From: CAZBQG01 sp964493945
Lineage (GTDB): Bacteria > Pseudomonadota > Alphaproteobacteria > Rhodospirillales > UBA2165
Length of the DNA stretch: 9,045 nt
Reading direction: 5' to 3'
NCBI GenBank assembly: GCA_964493945.1
Contig: CAZBQG010000187.1
Span: 1 to 9,045 of the forward strand
Positions 1 through 6,004 of this stretch are shown here, one piece after another; position 1 is the first letter of the stretch, and each line of letters begins with the position of its first letter. The position numbers were made by a program, and so were the translations under genes. A model generated the notes under the pieces. That model was not told where the DNA came from and did not search any database. It saw only the letters and a program-made list of their open reading frames with translations.

Positions 1-2706
1 CAGGGCATCGGCCGCCTCACCCACCTGGGCGATCAGTCCCGCCGACAGGCTGCGCGCGCGCCCGGCCTTGTCTTCCAGGCTGCCGAAGGTCTCATCCATG
101 CGCGAAACCGCGTCATCGGTGATGGTGGACAATTCTTGGGAGCGTTGCTGCAATTTGGCCCCCAGATTGTCGATATGCACCGCCGCATTATCCGTGGTGC
201 GGCTCAGATCGGCCGATTGCTGGTGCATGGTGTCATTGACCAGGGAGAGGAGCTTGGCCGCCCGGGCCGTGGAATTAGCTACCTGCTCGGAGCGCCGCTC
301 CAGATTGTCACCCAAGCCCCCAATATCCTCGGCGGCCTTTTCGGAGCGGCCCGTGAGGTCGAGAGATTTTTGCTCCATGCTGTCGGTAGCAGCTTCCAGG
401 CCACTGCGGGCCATGGCCGAGGCTGCCGACAACCCCTCTGCACTCTGGCCCAGCAAATGCCCAATTTCGCCCAACTTCCCCGCCGCCTGATCCGACCGGG
501 TCCCGACTTCAATGGCGCGCAGGCTCAATAGATCGCTCACCTTGCCCAGATCCCCCACCGCCTCGGAGGAAGCGTCGCGCACCCGGTCCGCCTGATCACG
601 CAATTTTGCCGTGGCCTGATCCATGCCCGCGCCGGTTTCGCTGGAAGCGGCGGCCAACTCTCCCAGGTGCTGGCCCACAAGGCCGCTTAATTCCTGGAGC
701 TTGCCGGCGGTATTTTCCGCCCCCCCCGCCAGCTCCCGGATAAGGCCGCCCACTCCATCGCCCATTTCGCGGGCTTCACCGACCACCGAAGACATATCCC
801 CGATATCCTGGCGCAAAGTAAGCGCTACCCGGTCCAGGCTGGCCACGCTGGCCTCGGCGGTACCGTCCAGATCATGGCCCGCCTGGCGTAGATGTTCGGA
901 CACGGCATCGATGGATGCCGCCGCCTGCTTGGAGGCGCCGGCCAATTGATCCGTGCTTTTATCCAGGGCCTGTCCCGTTGCGCCCATGCGCAGCGTAACC
1001 ATCTCACCCAGGCGGCCAATTTGTTCCGCTCCGGCATGCAGCTTGCCGCCGACGCCCTGCATGTCGTTGACCGCCTTCACCGAGGCGGCGGTCAGATCGT
1101 CGGAACGGGCCTGAATGGATTGGCCAACTTCGCCGATGCCGGCCAGGACGTCGCCCGAAGTATCCGTAAGCTGGGCTGTTATGCGTTTCAAAAGAGCCCC
1201 CACCACCCGGGTCCGGGTTGAGGCATGATCGGCCGCCCCGCTCACCTCCTCGGCCTGATTGCGGAAGATTTCACGGGCTTCATTCACCTTCCGCCCGGCA
1301 TCATCGGATGCGGATTGCACGGCCACCGCCTGATCGCACAAACCGTTACCGGCTTCTTTCACCTTGAGGGTCACTTGATCGGTGGTGGCCAGAAGGCTTT
1401 CGGCCTGACCGCCGAAGAAGGCCGCCATTTCGGCCGTTCTCTCGCCTGCCTGACGGACCGTTTCGTCATAATCCTTTTTCTGGCGTTCCAGATTGTCGCT
1501 CATGGCCGCCACCTGTTCGGCGGCCCGGTCCGAACGCCGGGTCATATCCTGGCTGAAGTCGCGCAGATTGGCGGCGCCGGTTTCCACCCTTTCGGTGGCC
1601 TTTTCCGTTGCCTGGGCCAAGCCCTGGCTGCGCTGATCCAGCTCGGCGCTCATCTTGCGGGCGCGTTCGGCGGCGATGACCGATACCTTTTCGATCTCGT
1701 CGGACCGCTCCTGAAACAGATCAGCCGTCTCGCGGGCCCGCTGGCTGACCACTTCGGAGGTGCCCAGCAACACTTCGCCGCTTTGACGCAACGCACCGCT
1801 GATTTCCTCGCTTTTGGCCGTCGCCTGCTGGGACACGTTGATCAGATCATGGGATTGGTGATGCAACACATTGCCGGCTTCGCGCGCCCTGGCAATGGCC
1901 CGGTCCGAGGCAGTAACCAGATCATCAGCCTGCTGGCGCAGCTTTTCGCCGGCGCTGTCGGCCTTGAGTTTGGTCTCTTCCGAGGCGGTGGCCAGCCCCA
2001 TGGTGCGGTCGCGCAGCATTTCGGCCACGGCTTCGGCCCGCCGGCTGGCTTCTTCCGAGGCCAGGGTCAGATCCTCGGCCTGTTTACGCAGGGAATTGGA
2101 AACCTCGGCCAGCCTCTCTTCCGCCGCCACCGCCGGATAGGTCAGTTGCCCCAGATGCCAGCGCAAGGCTTCTGCTTCGGCCTCGAAGCGCCGGGAGCGT
2201 TCGAAATAAGCGATGCCCAGCCAGAGAAGGGCGATGGGCGTGAGCATACCGGCCACCAGCCCTCCCAATTCATGGGCCAGCAGCGCGCCCAGCATATCCA
2301 GGCCGAGATTGTTGGACACATAAACCAAAGAGGCGGCGAGCCAGAGGACACTGAACCCCGCGCCCCCCCAACTGAGCAACCGGTGGCGGATATGGAAAGG
2401 GGCCTCCCATTGCACCGGTTCGATGGTGGCCGGCTGGGCGCGGTGCACCGGTTTGAATTCATCCTCTCCCAGTCCGGTCTCCCCCATGACGAAGCGGGAC
2501 GCCGCTTCCGAGCCCGACGCCTGGACAAATAAATTACCCGACAGCCCGGCATCCCTGGCCTCGGCCTCTTCAGGTTTTTCCTGATTGGCACTCTCCGGAC
2601 CGGGCGCCTGGCTGTCGGCGTCGTGGACCACCTCCATGGGCGGCTCATTGGAGTTGGGTTGGGCTTGATCGCTGAATTCTGACTTAATCGGCGCATTTAC
2701 CGCCAT
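1..2706 (-). CDS. Large membrane-anchored coiled-coil protein, TipN/GPR-like architecture (partial, C-terminus outside window)
   Basis: The frame is open for 902 codons from the ATG at 2706 to base 1 with no stop, so the C-terminus lies outside the window. The start is supported by GGGGAG (minus-strand reading of 2715-2720) 8 bases upstream. Residues 1-105 are acidic and proline-containing, probably disordered. Two hydrophobic helices follow at about 111-130 and 148-168. HIRHR precedes the first and ERSRR follows the second, so by the positive-inside rule both long parts are cytoplasmic. From residue 181 to the edge the protein is pure Ala/Glu/Gln/Ser-rich helix built from 25-residue units. 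I see no HAMP domain or chemoreceptor signalling tip in the visible part. Two N-terminal membrane helices plus a long coiled coil is the layout of Caulobacter TipN and Agrobacterium GPR, which mark or build the growing pole. That function is inferred from architecture only; a generic apolipoprotein-like or kinesin-like annotation is the alternative. Confidence 0.6.
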   Translation of the reverse strand, partial: MAVNAPIKSEFSDQAQPNSNEPPMEVVHDADSQAPGPESANQEKPEEAEARDAGLSGNLFVQASGSEAASRFVMGETGLGEDEFKPVHRAQPATIEPVQWEAPFHIRHRLLSWGGAGFSVLWLAASLVYVSNNLGLDMLGALLAHELGGLVAGMLTPIALLWLGIAYFERSRRFEAEAEALRWHLGQLTYPAVAAEERLAEVSNSLRKQAEDLTLASEEASRRAEAVAEMLRDRTMGLATASEETKLKADSAGEKLRQQADDLVTASDRAIARAREAGNVLHHQSHDLINVSQQATAKSEEISGALRQSGEVLLGTSEVVSQRARETADLFQERSDEIEKVSVIAAERARKMSAELDQRSQGLAQATEKATERVETGAANLRDFSQDMTRRSDRAAEQVAAMSDNLERQKKDYDETVRQAGERTAEMAAFFGGQAESLLATTDQVTLKVKEAGNGLCDQAVAVQSASDDAGRKVNEAREIFRNQAEEVSGAADHASTRTRVVGALLKRITAQLTDTSGDVLAGIGEVGQSIQARSDDLTAASVKAVNDMQGVGGKLHAGAEQIGRLGEMVTLRMGATGQALDKSTDQLAGASKQAAASIDAVSEHLRQAGHDLDGTAEASVASLDRVALTLRQDIGDMSSVVGEAREMGDGVGGLIRELAGGAENTAGKLQELSGLVGQHLGELAAASSETGAGMDQATAKLRDQADRVRDASSEAVGDLGKVSDLLSLRAIEVGTRSDQAAGKLGEIGHLLGQSAEGLSAASAMARSGLEAATDSMEQKSLDLTGRSEKAAEDIGGLGDNLERRSEQVANSTARAAKLLSLVNDTMHQQSADLSRTTDNAAVHIDNLGAKLQQRSQELSTITDDAVSRMDETFGSLEDKAGRARSLSAGLIAQVGEAADAL
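4..2166 (-). repeat. 29 tandem protein repeat units, 25 residues each (one of 21), about 75-bp DNA period
   Basis: Residues 181-901 of the coiled-coil protein divide without gaps into 29 units: 28 of 25 residues and one of 21. Within a unit, positions 1, 5, 8, 12, 15, 19 and 22 are hydrophobic or small. Position 1 is usually Leu, 4-5 often Gln/Arg then Ala/Ser, 7-8 Asp/Glu then Leu/Val, 11-12 Ala/Thr then Ser/Thr, and 15 Ala. The 4-3-4-3-4-3-4 spacing equals two heptads plus one hendecad (7+7+11). The units share register but not close identity, so the duplications are old and the 25-residue phase appears to be under selection. The array continues past the left edge, since residue 902 is again Leu. 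It was derived by hand translation, and the residue count closes exactly with the codon count. Confidence 0.8.
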
Positions 2707-2730
2707 GACGGCTGCTCCCCACAGAATGCC

Positions 2731-2747
2731 GCGGTTCCGGGAACCGC
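2731..2747. promoter_or_regulatory. Perfect 8-bp palindrome upstream of the coiled-coil gene
   Basis: GCGGTTCC-G-GGAACCGC is a perfect dyad centred on base 2739, 25 bases upstream of the ATG at 2706 and just upstream of its ribosome binding site. It could be an operator or a 5'-leader hairpin affecting translation. No factor can be assigned. The 140-base gap to the upstream exported-protein gene leaves room for a separate promoter, but I see no convincing -35/-10 pair. Confidence 0.4.
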
Positions 2748-2846
2748 TTCCCAGGAACAGATTACCATATCAATATGTGGGGAACAATCAGTAAAACATT
2801 CACAATATCTTGCATATGCTACTAAATACTTGGGCCAAGCCTTGAT

Positions 2847-3329
2847 CTATTCGACGACCAGCACGCAGGGATGGGAGCTGGATTTAACCTTGTCTTTCTC
2901 ACCGGTGGCCAACGCCGTGTTGCGCGTCCCGCCATCAACCACATTGACCTGGCGGATGCGGAAGGGAATGGTTTTCTGAACGGGGGCCAGAAGCTGATCC
3001 CCAACCCCGGCCAGATTGACTTTCCCGCCGGCCTTCAGACGCAAAGGCTGGCGCGCCAGATGGACGATGACCGCATCGCGCACCCGGGGCGCGTAAGCGC
3101 AGGCCAAACGGGCCCCTTTTTCGCTGGTCAGGACCAGTTGAACAATGATCGGAACGAAGCTTGTATTGATGCCGCCATAGCTTTTAGCGGTGGCCAGCAA
3201 AGGAGCCAACTGGACGGTTTTATCGGCAGCCAGCCCGGCGCCCGGCGGGGCCAGGACATAAAAGACCAGCCCGGCCAAAACGCAACCACGCCAAAAGCGC
3301 CAAATTTTACCGGTTTGCTTTTTTTGCAT
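2847..3329 (-). CDS. Small exported protein, weakly FliL-like
   Basis: This 160-residue protein is read from the ATG at 3329. I prefer it over an in-frame ATG at 3353 because GGGAG sits about 6 bases upstream and the protein then opens with a classic signal sequence. That sequence has a basic stretch (QKKQTGK, WRFWR), a hydrophobic core around residues 15-25 and a likely cut after GLA, before ADKTVQ. The mature part is about 125 residues. Its pattern of a β-strand with PIIVQL, then PRVRDAVIVHLARQPL, then a Lys/Gly-rich turn, then a helix and RQVNVV loosely follows the C-terminal domain of FliL (flagellar basal-body associated protein). It has a cleavable-looking signal rather than a clear anchor, so the FliL link is tentative. 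It ends with a Ser-rich tail and CVLVVE. It lies 140 bases upstream of the coiled-coil gene on the same strand, so cotranscription is possible. Confidence 0.5.
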   Translation of the reverse strand: MQKKQTGKIWRFWRGCVLAGLVFYVLAPPGAGLAADKTVQLAPLLATAKSYGGINTSFVPIIVQLVLTSEKGARLACAYAPRVRDAVIVHLARQPLRLKAGGKVNLAGVGDQLLAPVQKTIPFRIRQVNVVDGGTRNTALATGEKDKVKSSSHPCVLVVE

Positions 3330-3372
3330 CGGAAACTCCCACCCCCAGAGCATTACCTAAAGGTGCGCCCGG

Positions 3373-3396
3373 TTGCAAGTCCGGAACCGCTTGCAA
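3373..3396. promoter_or_regulatory. Inverted repeat TTGCAAG-N10-CTTGCAA in a divergent promoter region
   Basis: Perfect 7-base arms lie at 3373-3379 and 3390-3396, with a third imperfect copy (CTGCAAG) at 3417-3423. The site sits in the 126-base gap between the exported-protein gene (minus) and the DUF1244 gene (plus), so a bound protein could control either or both. The spacer is itself rich in dyad sequence (TCCGGA). The regulator is unknown. Confidence 0.5.
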
Positions 3397-3455
3397 ATAT
3401 GTCCACCCGACCCTAGCTGCAAGCTCCAGCCATTATCTTGAACAGGAGCATTTTG

Positions 3456-3785
3456 ATGGATGAAGAACTCCGCACCCAATTGGAAGCCCAGGCTTTCCGT
3501 GGTCTTCTCGAGCATCTCCGGGAGCGCACGGATGCGCAAAATATCGACATCATGAATTTGGCCGGTTTCTGCCGCAACTGCCTGTCCAAATGGTATCTGG
3601 CCGCCGCCCAGGAGCGGGGTGTCGAGATGGATTACGAGCAGGCCCGCGAGGTGATCTATGGCGAGCCCTATGAGCAATGCGCGATAAATATCAAAAAGAA
3701 GCCAGTGCCGAGCAGAAATCCACCTTCGAGGAAACCAAACCCATGCACGCCAAAATCAGCGGTCATTAGAGCACTTTCCGGTTAA
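3456..3785 (+). CDS. DUF1244 (SMc04008-like) family protein with a frameshifted C-terminus
   Basis: The start at ATG 3456 is set by AGGAG at 3444-3448, seven bases upstream. Residues 1-74 match my knowledge of the DUF1244 family: MDEELRTQLEAQAFRGLLEH, QNIDIMNLAGFC, CRNCLSKWYLAAA and YEQAREVIYGEPYEQ. The two cysteines of CRNC (39 and 42) are conserved. Function is unknown; the family is small, soluble and common in Alphaproteobacteria. After Gln74 (codon at 3675-3677) the frame turns into a Pro/Lys/Ser-rich tail unlike the family and stops at 3785 (109 residues). Adding one G near 3679 restores WRDKYQKEASAEQKSTFEE and a stop at 3767-3769, giving a normal 104-residue protein. So the gene has a one-base deletion, real or a sequencing error. 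The family call is confident; the tail as written probably is not the ancestral protein. Confidence 0.85.
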   Translation: MDEELRTQLEAQAFRGLLEHLRERTDAQNIDIMNLAGFCRNCLSKWYLAAAQERGVEMDYEQAREVIYGEPYEQCAINIKKKPVPSRNPPSRKPNPCTPKSAVIRALSG

Positions 3786-3794
3786 ATGCTCTAA
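3766..3794. terminator. Shared hairpin between convergent genes
   Basis: TTAGAGCA at 3766-3773 pairs perfectly with TGCTCTAA at 3787-3794 around a 13-base loop. The stem covers the restored DUF1244 stop (3767-3769) on one strand and the transporter stop (3791-3793) on the other. Its position suggests a two-way terminator. There is no long U tract on either side, so the terminator call is moderate. Confidence 0.5.
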
Positions 3795-5203
3795 GATTTG
3801 CTCCGCTTCCAATACAGCAGGGAAAAGGGAATGCCGGCGGCAAGGACTGCCACGGCGATGAACATATCGATGTCGAAAAGCGACTGTATGACGCGCTCGA
3901 CCGTGGCCCGGCTGGCGCCCGCGCCCAGCCCTGCATCATTGGCGATCATGCCGGAAATGGCGGCACCCAGGGCCATGCCCAGCGCCCGGATGGTCTGGGT
4001 CGAGGACGCGGTGATGGCTTCTTCTCCTTCGGGGGCGGCGGCCAGGGCGCGCTCGATCACATGGTTGGTGATCATGCCGACGCCCAAACCCAGGGTTAAC
4101 AAGGATGCGCCGATCAGCCACAGGGGGCCAGAGACGGCGAACTGGGCGACCATGACCACGGCGATCACGAACACAATGAGCCCGCCCCAGATGGACGCCC
4201 ATGCGGCGCGCCCGCTGAACCCGGCGACCACCAAAGCCGTCGCCGTCCAGGAGAGGGAAAACTGGGTATAGAAATAGCCGGACTGCAATTCATCCAGCCC
4301 ATGGAGGACCTGCAAAAACAAGGTGGCATAGACATTGATGAAGGTGGTCGCGATAGAGATCAGCAAAATGATCCAGTATGCCGCCCCGACGATGGTCCAG
4401 AGCGTCAGGGGGCGGGAGGGAAACATTTTGGTTGAAGACCGCCCATCGATTATCAGGACGCCTGCCATCAGGGCCACCGCACCCAGGGCCAGCCCAGTCC
4501 TGAAAAAAACATCTCCGGTCTGGGCCATGATACCGACGCACATCACCGAACCGGCCAGCATGAGCAGGCGGCGGGCCGGAAAACGGGCCGCCTTGGGCTT
4601 GTCGTCAAAGGGTGGAATATAGCGCCAAGCCAGCCAAGCCGAGAGCAATGCAATGGGCGCCATGGCCCAGAACGCGCCCCGCCAACTGCCCAGATAGGCC
4701 GCCGTGCCGCCGATCGCCGGGCCGATGACCAGGGCCAAGCCCCAGACGGTTCCCACCAGGGAGAAAATGCGGGTTCTCAGGTTCGGCGGATAGAGGTCAC
4801 TGACCAGGGCCATGGTCTGGCCCAGAATGGATCCGCCGGCGATCCCTTCCATCAGGCGCCAGGCCGTCAGGGTCAATATGTCACCCGCACTGGATGCCCC
4901 CAGCGCGCCCACCATAAACACCAGGATGGACCACACATAGCCCCGCCTGCGTCCAAAGATGGCGCGCACCGGACCGGCGCTGGCCGAGCCGCAGATGGCG
5001 CCCGTGATATAAAGCATGACCGTCCAACTATAGAAACTTGCCCCGCCGATATCGGCCAGCACGGAAGGCATGATGGTGGCGATAATGAAGGTATCCAGGG
5101 CGAACAGGCTGGAGCTCAAAATGAGGATCAGGGCCAGGAAACCCAACCGGCCGCTCAGCACATCGGCCCATCTGGGCTGGGGTTGGGGGGTATCCACCGT
5201 CAC
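3791..5203 (-). CDS. MFS transporter, DHA2-type (EmrB/QacA-like) efflux protein
   Basis: A 470-residue inner-membrane protein with a hydrophobic profile of 12-14 helices, the size expected of the DHA2 (14-helix) proton-driven drug exporters. Visible signatures are the helix-1 motif LFALDTFIIATIMPSV (33-48, with Asp37), motif A as GPVRAIFGRRRG (77-88), a motif-B-like Arg in RLMEGIAGG (116-124), and the antiporter motif C in GLALVIGPAIGG (155-166). The substrate cannot be read from the sequence. The start is GTG at 5203; an in-frame TAA at 5213-5215 blocks any longer version, an AAGG lies upstream, and a second GTG at 5197 is possible. It is divergent from ubiX with 113 bases between, and convergent with the DUF1244 gene. 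No TetR- or MarR-type regulator is adjacent, which is unusual for an inducible efflux pump. Confidence 0.85.
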   Translation of the reverse strand: MTVDTPQPQPRWADVLSGRLGFLALILILSSSLFALDTFIIATIMPSVLADIGGASFYSWTVMLYITGAICGSASAGPVRAIFGRRRGYVWSILVFMVGALGASSAGDILTLTAWRLMEGIAGGSILGQTMALVSDLYPPNLRTRIFSLVGTVWGLALVIGPAIGGTAAYLGSWRGAFWAMAPIALLSAWLAWRYIPPFDDKPKAARFPARRLLMLAGSVMCVGIMAQTGDVFFRTGLALGAVALMAGVLIIDGRSSTKMFPSRPLTLWTIVGAAYWIILLISIATTFINVYATLFLQVLHGLDELQSGYFYTQFSLSWTATALVVAGFSGRAAWASIWGGLIVFVIAVVMVAQFAVSGPLWLIGASLLTLGLGVGMITNHVIERALAAAPEGEEAITASSTQTIRALGMALGAAISGMIANDAGLGAGASRATVERVIQSLFDIDMFIAVAVLAAGIPFSLLYWKRSKS

Positions 5204-5316
5204 ATCATGACCTTATCCGTATGAACCTGCTTTGGGCCCTGGCTTTTTTTGGGTGCGCCCAATTGGCAATCTTGCTATAGAAACCGCTACTTGCAACCGA
5301 AATCAGGACCCAGCGT

Positions 5317-5901
5317 ATGAAAAAGATCGTCGTCGGCTTTACGGGAGCCAGCGGTTCAATCCTCGGCCTGCGCCTCATGCAGGCCTTGTCCCAGGCCGAT
5401 GTGGAGACCCATCTGGTGGTCAGCAAATGGGCCCAGCAGACCCTGGAACACGAAACCAACACCAGCATGGATGAGCTCCGCGAACTGGCCACCGAGGTTT
5501 ATGGGACCGGCGATATGGGGGCGGCCATTTCGTCTGGCTCCTTCGTCACCGACGGCATGGCCATCGTGCCCTGTTCGGCCCGCTCCCTCGCCGCCATCGC
5601 CAACGGCGTCGGCGACCATCTGGTCCACCGGGCCGCCGATGTGGTGCTCAAGGAACGCCGCCGTCTGGTCATGGTCGTGCGCGAATCACCCCTCAATGAC
5701 ATCCATCTGGAAAACATGCTCAAACTGTCGCGCATGGGGGTGACCATCCTGCCCCCCATGATGGCCTTCTATAATCATCCGGAAACCATCGACGATATGG
5801 TCAATCACGTGGTCGCCCGTGTCCTGGATCAATTCGGCGTGCCTGCCGAACTGGCCAAGCGCTGGACGGGCGATATGAAAAACCGTCCCTCCAAAGGCTG
5901 A
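5317..5901 (+). CDS. ubiX: UbiX/Pad1-family flavin prenyltransferase
   Basis: UbiX joins a dimethylallyl group to reduced FMN to make prenylated FMN, the cofactor of UbiD-type decarboxylases; in many bacteria it serves ubiquinone synthesis. The 194-residue length is normal. Visible family features are the N-terminal Rossmann-like strand with GASGS (10-14), VVSKWA (34-39) with the conserved Ser36, SSGSF (72-76), PCS (85-87), LAAIANGVGDHLVHRAADVV (91-110), KERR followed by VRESPL (121-126) with Arg122, LSRMG with Arg139, ILPP (144-147), and AFY (150-152) followed 16 residues after the Tyr by Arg168. The start has a weak AGGA at 5305-5308. No ubiD gene is next to it, so its decarboxylase partner must be encoded elsewhere. 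It is followed after 103 bases by prpD; the AT-rich gap suggests separate transcription. Confidence 0.95.
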   Translation: MKKIVVGFTGASGSILGLRLMQALSQADVETHLVVSKWAQQTLEHETNTSMDELRELATEVYGTGDMGAAISSGSFVTDGMAIVPCSARSLAAIANGVGDHLVHRAADVVLKERRRLVMVVRESPLNDIHLENMLKLSRMGVTILPPMMAFYNHPETIDDMVNHVVARVLDQFGVPAELAKRWTGDMKNRPSKG

Positions 5902-5911
5902 AGGCAGAGCT

Positions 5912-5927
5912 GACCTGCGGTCCTTTT
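5912..5927 (+). terminator. Weak hairpin plus T-run after ubiX
   Basis: GACC-TGC-GGTC followed by CTTTT begins 11 bases after the ubiX stop. The stem is only four base pairs and the T-run is short, so it is at best a weak intrinsic terminator. Confidence 0.3.
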
Positions 5928-5988
5928 AGATTAGAAAATTAATATTATTTTTCAATACCTAATGAAATAATTCTAATAAATTAGATTA
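5926..5988. promoter_or_regulatory. AT-rich block with dyads upstream of prpDB
   Basis: This block is strikingly AT-rich against the surrounding GC-rich DNA. It is flanked by two copies of TTAGATTA (5926-5933 and 5981-5988). It contains the inverted pair TTAGAA (5931-5936) and TTCTAA (5971-5976), plus the perfect dyad CTAAT-AA-ATTAG (5973-5984). The position directly before prpD makes it the likely promoter and operator of the prp operon. Bacterial prp operons are often controlled by GntR-, PrpR- or MocR/ScfR-type regulators, none of which is encoded here, so the factor is unknown. Confidence 0.5.
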
Positions 5989-6004
5989 CCTTATTCCAAG
6001 AGAG

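Noticed and set aside
1225..2532. Open plus-strand frame of 435 codons antisense to the coiled-coil gene
   Set aside because: It is a shadow of the 25-residue repeats: it inherits a 75-base periodicity, is His/Gly/Phe-rich without domain character, and lacks a convincing ribosome binding site. The minus frame is longer, starts well and has coherent structure.
2142..2696. Minus-strand 184-codon frame over the N-terminus of the coiled-coil gene
   Set aside because: It overlaps the real frame on the same strand in another phase and is Arg/Pro/Trp-rich, as expected of an out-of-frame reading of GC-rich DNA.
1..2706. Chemoreceptor (methyl-accepting chemotaxis protein)
   Set aside because: The Ala/Glu/Gln-rich helices look superficially alike, but no periplasmic sensor domain, HAMP domain or conserved signalling hairpin is visible, and the 25-residue period differs from the receptor heptads.
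3438..3455. Upstream TTG start for the DUF1244 gene
   Set aside because: It would place the clear AGGAG inside the coding region; the ATG at 3456 has ideal spacing and matches the family N-terminus.
5249..5262. TTGGG-TGCG-CCCAA hairpin as a terminator
   Set aside because: The T-run lies before, not after, the stem on the plus strand, and on the minus strand the stem is followed by A residues. It also sits in a divergent promoter region.
5263..5281. TTGGCAATCTTGCTA upstream of ubiX as a sigma-54 promoter
   Set aside because: The distance between TGG and TTGC is about three bases too short for a -24/-12 element. As a sigma-70 pair, TTGGCA and TATAGA are only seven bases apart.
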